DNA of 64,000 nucleotides from Actinobacteria bacterium IMCC26207 (GTDB lineage Bacteria; Actinomycetota; Acidimicrobiia; Acidimicrobiales; Microtrichaceae), in assembly GCA_001025035.1 (NCBI GenBank), contig LCZK01000009.1, positions 496,001 through 560,000 on the forward strand. Direction: 5' to 3'. Of the stretch, positions 8,148 through 15,767 are shown in pieces. The position numbers were made by a program, and so were the translations under genes. The notes beneath the pieces were generated by a model. That model searched no databases. It was given only the letters and a program-made list of their open reading frames with translations, and was not told the DNA's origin. Positions within the stretch are counted from its first letter, which is position 1; every line of letters begins with the position of its first letter.

Positions 8148-8869
8148 AGGCCATTCGTTCTCAAATCCGCACCGAACTAGCACTGAGCTCCCGGCAAGGG
8201 GAACAACTCCTTGTTTCACTTGGTATTCCACTACTCATTCTGGTGTTCTTTTCCTCGATTGACCTGCTCCCAACTGGCACCGATGAGCCCATCGATTTTC
8301 TAGCGCCTGGGGTCCTCGCATTAGCTGTCATGTCCACGGCAATGGTTTCGCTAGGAATCGGAACAGGATTTGAGCGAACCTACGGCGTATTGAAGCGCCT
8401 CGGTGCCTCTCCTTTGGGTCGCGGGCGCTGGGTCATGTCCAAAATCACCACCGTTCTCGTCATTGAAGTCATCCAATGGGTCGTGCTGATCAGCGCCTCG
8501 ATGCTGCTGGGCTGGTCACCGCCGCTGAGCGGATGGGCCGCTGCCATAGCCGGTGCACTGCTCGGTACTGCCGCGTTTAGCGGTCTGGGTCTTCTCATGG
8601 CAGGAACATTGCCCGGATTGGCCACCCTCGCAGCGGCGAACGGGCTGTACCTGATTCTGTTGCTGACCGGAGGAATGATCATTCCGCTCAGCGAACTCCC
8701 GGCCCCAATCGCTGCGGTTGCCAAACTCTTGCCCGCTGCGCCACTTGCCGAGATCATCATCGGATCTCTCACTGTCGGCGGAAGCGTAGCCAGTTGGGCC
8801 TGGGTTTCACTTACTTGCTGGGCAGTGATTGCTCCGCTTGGGGCGGCACTTCTGTTCCGCTGGGAATAA
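8144..8869 (+). CDS. ABC-2 type transporter permease
   Basis: A 241-residue integral membrane protein with six predicted hydrophobic segments, the ABC-2 permease topology. The first segment is LLVSLGIPLLILVFF. The loop after the second is the usual FERTYGVLKRLGASPLGRGRW coupling region, and the later segments include LILLLTGGMIIPLSELP. It pairs with the ATPase upstream, which it overlaps by 4 bp. Its last 59 bp overlap the convergent ctaG gene, and a 15-bp repeat there carries its stop codon. Confidence 0.87.
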   Translation: MKAIRSQIRTELALSSRQGEQLLVSLGIPLLILVFFSSIDLLPTGTDEPIDFLAPGVLALAVMSTAMVSLGIGTGFERTYGVLKRLGASPLGRGRWVMSKITTVLVIEVIQWVVLISASMLLGWSPPLSGWAAAIAGALLGTAAFSGLGLLMAGTLPGLATLAAANGLYLILLLTGGMIIPLSELPAPIAAVAKLLPAAPLAEIIIGSLTVGGSVASWAWVSLTCWAVIAPLGAALLFRWE

Positions 8870-9743
8870 GTTCGGTGGGAAGGAGTTCGGTGGGAATAAG
8901 TTCGGTGGCCGTAGATCCATCAGAACGGACCAACTTTCCGCGGAACTTGGACTGGTTCGCTTTACTTCCCAGCGACCACTTGAAGAAGATCACACCGATA
9001 ATCCCCCAGAGGTAGAACCCTGTGATGATCTTCATTTGGATACCAGCTAACTGCTGGTCCTCGATCACACTCAAGCCCCAGAGTCGAGGCTCATGGTTAT
9101 ACCCCTGATACAGAACCGACTCGGCAGTTGTGAGAAATGATGCTGGAATGGTGGGAATAACCGCTAACAGAAACACCATCACGATCTTGAGCGGTGGTCC
9201 GACCTGCAACTCGGGAATGGGCCCACAGATGCACATCCAGATGAGTAGAGCGGAGGACACTGCCAGAAAGTGCACGCTGTAATGCATCCAAGCATTCGCT
9301 ACGGAGTTGTTGACCACCCAAGCAGCATGCATGGCTGCTGTCAGGAACAGATTCACTAACAGGGCTGGAGCGGGGCGCGCCCAGAAGTACACAAACCGCT
9401 TGAACCCGCCTTCACCAATAATCAGGCGCGCTAGCCAAGTTGGGGTAGCCAGCAACATGACTGGCGGAAAGACAACCATGAGCAACGAATGTTGCAACAT
9501 ATGCATCGAATACAGGCGCTGCTCGGCAAGGTCATGCAGCGGAAAATCTGTAGCAACCCAGAAGACAAACACACCAAAGAAGAACCAGATCTTCTGGTGA
9601 GTAGTTATAGGTGCTTCACCAGCGGCAACAGCCTTAGGCTGAATGACTCGACTGGCGTACAGACCAAGAGCCAGAAGCGCAAGAACCAGCATCCACACTT
9701 CAAAGTGCGGCACCCAAGCTGGAAATGCGCTGCTCAGCATCAT
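8811..9743 (-). CDS. ctaG: Cytochrome c oxidase assembly factor CtaG (caa3 type)
   Basis: A 310-residue polytopic protein of the CtaG/caa3 assembly family, thought to help load copper into the oxidase. It has about seven hydrophobic segments. Family signs are histidines in membrane-edge positions: FPLHDLAEQRLYSMHMLQHSLLM, AAMHAAWVVNN and WMHYSVHFLAV. It is the last gene of the oxidase operon; its first ATG overlaps the ctaF stop. The C-terminal tail after the last segment is built of 15-bp repeats (TELIP units) and overlaps the convergent ABC permease by 59 bp, so the end of this protein may be a recent extension. Confidence 0.88.
   Translation of the reverse strand: MMLSSAFPAWVPHFEVWMLVLALLALGLYASRVIQPKAVAAGEAPITTHQKIWFFFGVFVFWVATDFPLHDLAEQRLYSMHMLQHSLLMVVFPPVMLLATPTWLARLIIGEGGFKRFVYFWARPAPALLVNLFLTAAMHAAWVVNNSVANAWMHYSVHFLAVSSALLIWMCICGPIPELQVGPPLKIVMVFLLAVIPTIPASFLTTAESVLYQGYNHEPRLWGLSVIEDQQLAGIQMKIITGFYLWGIIGVIFFKWSLGSKANQSKFRGKLVRSDGSTATELIPTELLPTELIPSGTEVPPQAEQSLPSK
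8862..8906 (+). repeat. 15-bp triplicate spanning the permease stop and the ctaG C-terminus
   Basis: Copies are GGGAATAAGTTCGGT at 8862-8876, a variant GGGAAGGAGTTCGGT at 8877-8891, and GGGAATAAGTTCGGT at 8892-8906. Copy 1 contains the permease TAA (8867-8869). On the minus strand the same bases are coding in ctaG and give TELIP-TELLP-TELIP. Confidence 0.88.
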
Positions 9744-10183
9744 CCAGCCGGGCAGGGACCGGGCTTAGATGATGTTGCGCAGAACGGAGCCGGCGGATCA
9801 ATCGGCGGATCGTTGAAATGAGTTGTTCCCGAGTCACCCCAGAAGTTCATAACGCTCAACGCAACCACGTACACAAAGATTGCAACGATCATGCCGACAT
9901 AGAACGTCCGCTTCAGCAGCGGCGAATCAAACTTCAGGTGCATGAAGTACAACGCCACCAGAAAGAACTTGATCACCATCAAGGTGAGGAGAACCGGTAC
10001 GGCAATCTTCTTGGTATCGGCGTTGAAGATGTCGTCCCACCAGTAGGTGCTCACCTCGAGTGCGGTCAGCCCAACAAGCAGGAAGAAAATTTTGAAGTAC
10101 TGCCCATCGGTCGGGCCATGCGTATGGTGCTCGCCAGGGTTTACTGGGGAGTCATCATCGAGTTCGGTTACTGCTGCGCTCAT
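9740..10183 (-). CDS. ctaF: Cytochrome c oxidase subunit IV (prokaryotic COX4 type)
   Basis: A 147-residue small oxidase subunit with three hydrophobic segments: FLLVGLTALEVSTYWW, KIAVPVLLTLMVIKFFLVALYFMHLKFD and the last around VGMIVAIFVYVVALSVMNFW. The FLVALYFMHLKFD stretch is typical of bacterial COX4 (CtaF/CyoD-like) proteins. The Pro-rich tail contains a 12-bp repeat (DPPIDPP). It lies between ctaE and ctaG in the expected order. It stabilises the complex and has no cofactor of its own. Confidence 0.85.
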   Translation of the reverse strand: MSAAVTELDDDSPVNPGEHHTHGPTDGQYFKIFFLLVGLTALEVSTYWWDDIFNADTKKIAVPVLLTLMVIKFFLVALYFMHLKFDSPLLKRTFYVGMIVAIFVYVVALSVMNFWGDSGTTHFNDPPIDPPAPFCATSSKPGPCPAG

Positions 10184-10193
10184 TGAAGTCTCC

Positions 10194-10826
10194 TCATGGG
10201 ATGAGGTACACGATCGTAAAGATCAGTACCCAAACAATATCGACGAAGTGCCAGTACAGGCCGACTACCTCGACTGCTTCGGCGCGAATCCGCGTGCCGA
10301 ACGAGATCGCCAGCATCGACAGCAGCATGATCACACCGACAACTACGTGCACTCCGTGCAATCCAGTAAGTGCAAAGAAGGACGAGGAGGCCACGTTCGA
10401 GGTGAAACCAAGACCATCATTGACCACAAAGTTTGTGAACTCGTAGATCTGCCCACCAAGGAACAACCCGCCGAGCACTGCAGTAGAGGTCAACCACAAT
10501 CGCAGTCGGGTGAGGTCGCCACGGATCACTGAGTTCACAGCGAGCACCATGGTGAGTGAACTCATCAGCAGAATGAATGAGGTCATAGAAGTGAACGGAA
10601 TATCGAAATACTCCGACACCTTGTGCGTGTTGCCCGACAAACCAGCGATTTCGCCAGGGCGGTTCTTATAAATGAGGTACGTGGAAATCATGCCGCCAAA
10701 GAGCAAGCAATCCGATGCCAAGTAGACCCACATACCGAGTTTCTCATTTGAGATACCAGTTGAGGTCGTGTGGATGTCATCGGGGAACTCAACATCCTCG
10801 AGAGATTCGTATGCGAGATCGCTCAT
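10194..10826 (-). CDS. ctaE: Cytochrome c oxidase subunit III
   Basis: A 210-residue subunit III of the short bacterial type with five hydrophobic segments. Recognisable pieces are GMWVYLASDCLLFGGMISTYLIYKNR, FTSMTSFILLMSSLTMVLAV, and FFALTGLHGVHVVVGVIMLLSM with GLHGxHVxxG, then GLYWHFVDIVWVLIFTIVYL. The HFVDIVW ending is diagnostic. The ATG overlaps the ctaD stop (ATGA). It supports oxygen and proton delivery to subunit I of the caa3 oxidase. Confidence 0.94.
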   Translation of the reverse strand: MSDLAYESLEDVEFPDDIHTTSTGISNEKLGMWVYLASDCLLFGGMISTYLIYKNRPGEIAGLSGNTHKVSEYFDIPFTSMTSFILLMSSLTMVLAVNSVIRGDLTRLRLWLTSTAVLGGLFLGGQIYEFTNFVVNDGLGFTSNVASSSFFALTGLHGVHVVVGVIMLLSMLAISFGTRIRAEAVEVVGLYWHFVDIVWVLIFTIVYLIP

Positions 10827-12892
10827 TTCGAATCGCCTTCTTCAGCAGTAACTCCGGTAGATCCAGCAGATGCAGAGACAAGCTCGGCCTCAACGGTTTC
10901 AGGCGCAGCAAGCTCGGTCGCCTCCGGTTCATCCGGTTCGCCATGATGATCATCATGACCATGACCAGCGTCCGGATCGGTCGAGGGTTCCATGACCCAT
11001 CCGTAAATACCAGCAACGATGAGGATTACTCCTGGAACGGCCCACCAGAGGTTGAAGATCAACCCGTACCCGACAAGAGGCATGCCTAGAGCAAGTACGA
11101 GTGGCCAATACGAGGGTGAAGGCAGGTGAACGGTAACCGGATCGCTCGACTCGACCACATCCTCAGTCTTGGCAATTCGCACGAGGCGGCCGTTTTCATC
11201 GTGGCCGTACTTGCGGTGCCAGAACTCGTCGAACTCTTCGACTACTGGAATCTCAGCAAAGTTGTACTCGGGTGTGGGCGAGGGAATCATCCACTCCAGA
11301 CTGCGGGCATCCCACGGGTCTGCACCAGGGTTGACGGGGTTCTTGCGGTGTTTGCGATAACTAAACACCACGTTGCCCATGAAGGTGAGTAGGGACAGCG
11401 CAATGATGAAGGCTCCGATGGTCGAGACCATGTTCCACATGCTGAAACCTTGGACCGATGTGTAGGTGTAGGTGCGTCGCATCATTCCCTGTAGGCCAAG
11501 GATGTGCATGGGGCCGAAGGTCAGGTTGAACCCAACCAGCATCAGCCAGAAGTGCCACTTTCCGGTGCGCTCACCGAGGAAGTGACCGAACATCTTTGGC
11601 CACCAGAAGTACAGGCCGCCCATCATTCCGAGTAGTGCGCCACCAAAGAGCACGTAGTGGAAGTGAGCAACGATGTAGTAGGTATCAGTCTGTTGCGTGT
11701 CAGCGGGAGCAAACGCATGGGTGACTCCAGAAAGCCCGCCGATGGTGAACATTCCAACGAGTCCTATCGAGAACAGCATCGGCACCGAGAACTTGATGCG
11801 ACCGCCATACATGGTCGCCATCCAGTTCAGGATCTTTACACCGGTTGGTACTGCAATGAACAGCGTTGAGAGCGAGAAGGCCAGCACGGAAAGTTGACCC
11901 ATGCCCGAGGCGAACATGTGGTGAGCCCACACACCCCAACCCATAAAGCCAATGGCGATTCCCGAACCAACCATGAAGGGGTAACCAAAGATGGGCTTGC
12001 GAGAGAACACGGGAATGATCTCAGACACCATGCCAAACGCCGGCAACACCATGATGTACACCTCGGGGTGACCGAAGATCCAGAACAAATGCTCCCACAA
12101 GAACGGATCTCCACCCTTGGAAGCATCGAAGAATGCTGCGCCAAACATGCGATCCAAGGTGAGGAGCAAGAGCGCCACGGTAATAACCGGAAGTGCAAAA
12201 ACCAGCAACACCTGAACCACAAAGTTCATCCAGGTGAACACCGGCATCTTCATCAGCGTCATGCCAGGGGCACGCATGTTGAGCACTGTTACGGTCAGGT
12301 TGACTGCCGAGACAGTGGACCCGATACCCATGATGAGCAAACCAATTGCGTAGAAGTCAATGCCCGTTCCGGGCGAGAAGGTAACCCCGGCGTTTGGTGC
12401 GTAATTAAACCAACCCCCGTCTGCACCGCCGCCAAGCAACCATGAGGAGTTGAAGAAGATTGCGCCAGCAAGCCAGATCCACAGCGAGAGCGCATTCATC
12501 CTTGGGAACGACACATCCCGAGCGCCAATCTGCAGGGGAATCAAGTAGTTCGCAAAGGCCGAGGCCATTGGCATAATCACCATGAACACCATGGTGACGC
12601 CGTGCATTGTAAAGACTTGGTTATACAAGTCAGCCGAGAGCAGTTGGTTGCCCGGAACCGACAACTGCAAGCGGATGAGGAGTGCCTCAAAGCCACCCAC
12701 AAGTAAGAAGAAGAACGAGGCAACGCCGTACATGATGCCGATCTTCTTATGGTCCACGGTGTTTACCCAAGACCTCCAACCGGTGTTTGCCTTCGGACGG
12801 GCAAACACACCAAGGGGACTTGGCGCCTCGGGCGCAACAGGGTCGTGTCCGGTGGTCAGTTCAAGCGGACGCTGATCTTCGATGATCGCCAT
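10823..12892 (-). CDS. ctaD: Cytochrome c oxidase subunit I
   Basis: The catalytic subunit (689 residues): reduces O2 to water and pumps protons. All ligands are visible: the heme a His in VFTMHGVTM, the Cu-B His and crosslinked Tyr in FGHPEVYIMVLP, the Cu-B His pair in WAHHMFASGM, and the heme a3/heme a histidines in AHFHYVLFGGAL. The polyprotein core is about 560 residues. A C-terminal extension adds two hydrophobic segments and a His/Asp/Glu-rich tail (HGHDDHHGEPDEPEA), as in subunit I proteins that carry a fused extra domain. It follows ctaC and precedes ctaE. A degenerate paralogue sits at the head of the same operon. Confidence 0.97.
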   Translation of the reverse strand: MAIIEDQRPLELTTGHDPVAPEAPSPLGVFARPKANTGWRSWVNTVDHKKIGIMYGVASFFFLLVGGFEALLIRLQLSVPGNQLLSADLYNQVFTMHGVTMVFMVIMPMASAFANYLIPLQIGARDVSFPRMNALSLWIWLAGAIFFNSSWLLGGGADGGWFNYAPNAGVTFSPGTGIDFYAIGLLIMGIGSTVSAVNLTVTVLNMRAPGMTLMKMPVFTWMNFVVQVLLVFALPVITVALLLLTLDRMFGAAFFDASKGGDPFLWEHLFWIFGHPEVYIMVLPAFGMVSEIIPVFSRKPIFGYPFMVGSGIAIGFMGWGVWAHHMFASGMGQLSVLAFSLSTLFIAVPTGVKILNWMATMYGGRIKFSVPMLFSIGLVGMFTIGGLSGVTHAFAPADTQQTDTYYIVAHFHYVLFGGALLGMMGGLYFWWPKMFGHFLGERTGKWHFWLMLVGFNLTFGPMHILGLQGMMRRTYTYTSVQGFSMWNMVSTIGAFIIALSLLTFMGNVVFSYRKHRKNPVNPGADPWDARSLEWMIPSPTPEYNFAEIPVVEEFDEFWHRKYGHDENGRLVRIAKTEDVVESSDPVTVHLPSPSYWPLVLALGMPLVGYGLIFNLWWAVPGVILIVAGIYGWVMEPSTDPDAGHGHDDHHGEPDEPEATELAAPETVEAELVSASAGSTGVTAEEGDSK

Positions 12893-12973
12893 CAGATCAA
12901 CCTTTCTTTCGGTTCTGCTGAGTACTCATACGTGCATCATTTCGTTCATGTATTTCTACTGAATCGTTCAGGC

Positions 12974-13024
12974 TTACTTGAGGGTGAGGTTCATTTGAGG
13001 GTGAGGTTTACTTGAGGGTGAGGA
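12974..13024 (-). repeat. 17-bp triplicate carrying the ctaC stop codon
   Basis: Plus-strand copies are TTACTTGAGGGTGAGGT (12974-12990), TCATTTGAGGGTGAGGT (12991-13007) and TTACTTGAGGGTGAGGA (13008-13024). The third is the coding end of ctaC (LTLK-stop). The two downstream copies each begin with the complement of a stop codon (TGA, then TAA). Confidence 0.92.
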
Positions 13025-14198
13025 GGTAGGCCGTGAGTTGTTCAATCTGAGCTTCGCTCAAGTTGTAGTTCGGCATGCCTTGGTTGTTGTTTGGGTTCAT
13101 TGGCTTGACATCTTCTGGGTTTCGCAGCCAACGCTTGATGTTGTTGGTATCGGGAGTTCCCTCGGGAATGGCCTGTGCCACTGACCCACCCTCTTGATAC
13201 AAGTCCAACAACCCGCCGACGAAGTGCTGACGCATCATCAAGTGGGTCAGGTTTGGGGCGTTTCCAGAGGCCATCGTGATGGCTACGGTCTTGCCGTAGT
13301 CCGGGTCTGGAACCGTGCTGTAAGGGTACGGAGACTTCGACGTGGGGGTCACACCATTTACCTGATGGCAGTAGGAGCACTGCGCAACGAAGAGCGTTTG
13401 TCCTTGCACAGCAAGTTCGTTTTTCGGTTCAGGCTGAGCAGGGGAGGTAGTCATGGCAGTCAGCCAAATCTGGTAATCCTCTGGGGTCAGAGCCTTGACT
13501 TGCATGCGCATCAGGCCATGAGAAAGCCCGCAGTACTCGGTGCACTGCCCTTGAAACATTCCGACCTCGTTGGCCTGCAGGATGACCTGATGCGTACGGC
13601 CAGGAACGGCGTCCATCTTGCCTGACAGTGCCGGAATCCAAAAGCTGTGGATGACATCATTGGACTGAATCTTGAACCGCACATCGCGGCCAACAGGAAT
13701 TGCCGCCTCGGTTGCTGTGATGATGTCCGGGGCCCCGTCATTATCAAGGTCATAACGGTATTCCCACCACCACTGCTGACCAATCACTGTTACTTCAAGT
13801 GGGTCGGTGGCATCGTCCATCTGTAGAATTGTGTTGACGTTGAACACGGCAAGCACGGCTAGCAAGAGTGCTGGAGCGATTGTCCAACCAAGCTCAAGTT
13901 TGGTGTTCCCATGCAACTGCACGGGCTCATCTTTGCCGTCTACCTCATCGGAGCGCCGCCGAAAGCGAGTTACGACGAACACCAAGCCGATCTCAACGAG
14001 AATAAAGACAACGCCAGCTATTGCGAACACAGGAATGATGAGGTTCTGGATGGCTTGAGACTTGTCACCTCGCGGGCTCAACGTGGTGAGCGGACGACCA
14101 ACTGGCGATCCGATATTGGTGACCAATAGGTACCCAAGCACCAGGACTATGGCCAGACAGATTCCCGTTATGACATATGACTTGCGATTGTTCCGCAC
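13008..14198 (-). CDS. ctaC: Cytochrome c oxidase subunit II with fused cytochrome c domain (caa3)
   Basis: Takes electrons at the outer face and passes them through Cu-A to subunit I. An N-terminal membrane anchor is followed by two more helices (PVFAIAGVVFILVEIGLVFVV and LGWTIAPALLLAVLAVF). Cu-A ligands are DVIHSFWIP and GQCTEYCGLSHGLMRM, and QQWWWEYRY is the aromatic electron-entry patch. A C-terminal cytochrome c domain has CSYCH and a late Met in KPMNPN or QGMPNYN. I prefer the GTG at 14198 because GAGAGG lies 6 bases upstream; a TTG two codons earlier has none with proper spacing. A 17-bp repeat duplicates the stop region downstream. Confidence 0.95.
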   Translation of the reverse strand: MRNNRKSYVITGICLAIVLVLGYLLVTNIGSPVGRPLTTLSPRGDKSQAIQNLIIPVFAIAGVVFILVEIGLVFVVTRFRRRSDEVDGKDEPVQLHGNTKLELGWTIAPALLLAVLAVFNVNTILQMDDATDPLEVTVIGQQWWWEYRYDLDNDGAPDIITATEAAIPVGRDVRFKIQSNDVIHSFWIPALSGKMDAVPGRTHQVILQANEVGMFQGQCTEYCGLSHGLMRMQVKALTPEDYQIWLTAMTTSPAQPEPKNELAVQGQTLFVAQCSYCHQVNGVTPTSKSPYPYSTVPDPDYGKTVAITMASGNAPNLTHLMMRQHFVGGLLDLYQEGGSVAQAIPEGTPDTNNIKRWLRNPEDVKPMNPNNNQGMPNYNLSEAQIEQLTAYLLTLK

Positions 14199-14208
14199 GT
14201 ACAACCTC

Positions 14209-15120
14209 TCAGTACTCGACTGTCAAACGGTCGAGGCTCGTACTCTCGTTTGACGATGCATGCCCGCTAGGGCCTGATGTCAACGAGGAGATTCCTTCTT
14301 CGGTTCCTGAATGATGTTCTGACTCTCGTGGTCCTGATATTCCGCCAGCAATTCCGCCCGCAAGCAGCAGTACTGCACCGAGCAGCAAGGCGCCTACTAG
14401 GACTGAACGCTTGAGGTGTGGCCTCGAGGACAAAAAGATTGCCACGCCAAACACAATAACGGCCACCAAGATGATGACAATCGCGGCTCCTGTTTTTGAG
14501 ACTGCAAGCAGAATCCGAGACATCAGGAACACGATCGCTACTGCACCCACGGTTGCCGCTACCGGGATTTCTATTGGGTGCATGAGTTTCTTGCGCAGCG
14601 CCCGGTTGGTTTCAGGGTCATCAGTTGCACGCTCCGACCAAGCCCGGACTGTCCATTCGACTACGACCACGACAAGCCCTAGGCAGCCAATGCCGACTAG
14701 GAGCCCAGACATCGCTACACCAACTAGGACCAACCCGAATGAGAACGCACCAACGATGGGCCAGTAGCTGAGTCCCTGAGGAGTCACAACTCGCAGATCT
14801 GCGTTGTCCGAATTGGTGCCAGGTCCTTGAATCTGAATCAGTGATTCGGCATCGCCATCGCGGAAGGCAGTGAGGAAGCCACCGATGACAGCCATCACAC
14901 CGGCAAATGACAACAGGATGGAGTATCCGATTTGATCCCCTACCCAGCCTTTGTATCCGAAGGTGAGGGGGCCAACGATGCTGTTTACTAGGCCGCCGGA
15001 GCTGAGTACTTCGCTCAGGCCGCCATTGTTGTTAGCACCAGTAATCATGCCGTAGGCGAATGCCATCAACAGCCCGACCGCTGCTGCACCGTAGAAGTAT
15101 TTTGATCCTCTAGTAATCAT
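14209..15120 (-). CDS. Membrane protein in oxidase operon, possibly actinobacterial subunit IV-like
   Basis: A 303-residue membrane protein not firmly recognised. It has an N-terminal hydrophobic segment (YFYGAAAVGLLMAFAYGM) and a second one near 65-85. A hydrophilic stretch then leads to SYWPIVGAFSFGLVLVGVAMSGLLVGIG, which resembles the double-helix hairpin of actinobacterial aa3 oxidase subunit IV. Three further hydrophobic segments follow, then a Ser/Gly/Glu-rich tail. It is longer than that subunit (about 140 residues). No metal ligands are evident. It lies between the oxidase subunit III-like gene (8 bp gap) and ctaC, so a structural or assembly role in the oxidase is inferred. Confidence 0.5.
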   Translation of the reverse strand: MITRGSKYFYGAAAVGLLMAFAYGMITGANNNGGLSEVLSSGGLVNSIVGPLTFGYKGWVGDQIGYSILLSFAGVMAVIGGFLTAFRDGDAESLIQIQGPGTNSDNADLRVVTPQGLSYWPIVGAFSFGLVLVGVAMSGLLVGIGCLGLVVVVVEWTVRAWSERATDDPETNRALRKKLMHPIEIPVAATVGAVAIVFLMSRILLAVSKTGAAIVIILVAVIVFGVAIFLSSRPHLKRSVLVGALLLGAVLLLAGGIAGGISGPRESEHHSGTEEGISSLTSGPSGHASSNESTSLDRLTVEY

Positions 15121-15128
15121 CTATCAGC

Positions 15129-15767
15129 TCACTTCTGGATGTAGACGGCGAACCAGATCACCGCATAGAGAGCAACTCCGGCGTACCAGAACACTGCTGC
15201 TGCCCCGATACCGTCGGGCTGACGGCTTGAATACTGCCCACCAAGGGTTCGAAAGGCCATCAGCAGCAAGAACACCAACCCGGCAATCACCATCGCAAGA
15301 TGGCCCAGAGTTACTGCATAAAAGAGCGGTCCTTCTGGCTGGGTGATCGCGATTCCAGCCTCTTTAAACAAGAACGTGCTCTGATTGACAAAGGCAATGC
15401 CCAGCAGCATCGTGACGCCGAGGGCCAAGTAGGTGTGGTACCTGTCATCTCTACAGATTGACCAGACGGCCCACTGCATAGTGACCACAGACATAGCCAA
15501 GGTCAGCATCTGCATGTTTGGTTGCGTCAGAGCTAGCTGGTTGTCAGCCAACCAAGCAGCACCAGCAGCATCGCGGGCTGCGAGGTAGCTGCCAATCAGG
15601 GTTAACAACCCCATTGCTACCCCGGCGGTCACAAACACGGTGCCGAAAATCAGTTCCCGTCGCCGTGGCATGGTCGGTGGCAACGCTGGTGTTGGGGCCA
15701 CGGCAGCTTGGGGGCTCTCTGGCGGACTGTCCACCTCGGGAGGTGAGAGGGTTGCTGTATCTGACAT
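15129..15767 (-). CDS. Second heme-copper oxidase subunit III-like protein
   Basis: A 212-residue protein with a Pro-rich cytoplasmic N-terminus (about 30 residues) and five hydrophobic segments, the layout of short subunit III proteins. Family-like pieces are PNMQMLTLAMSVVTMQWAVW, FYAVTLGHLAMVIAGLVFLLLMA (in place of the GLHGxHVxxG helix) and a final FWYAGVALYAVIWFAVYI (in place of HFVDIVW). It is clearly distinct from ctaE at 10194-10826. Its ATG overlaps the stop of the ctaD-like gene by one base (TAATG), so the two are probably made together. Confidence 0.7.
   Translation of the reverse strand: MSDTATLSPPEVDSPPESPQAAVAPTPALPPTMPRRRELIFGTVFVTAGVAMGLLTLIGSYLAARDAAGAAWLADNQLALTQPNMQMLTLAMSVVTMQWAVWSICRDDRYHTYLALGVTMLLGIAFVNQSTFLFKEAGIAITQPEGPLFYAVTLGHLAMVIAGLVFLLLMAFRTLGGQYSSRQPDGIGAAAVFWYAGVALYAVIWFAVYIQK

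Noticed and set aside
8143-8262. Short ORF in another frame at the ABC ATPase end
   Set aside because: It is a shadow of the Ser-Asp-Thr repeat and the permease start.
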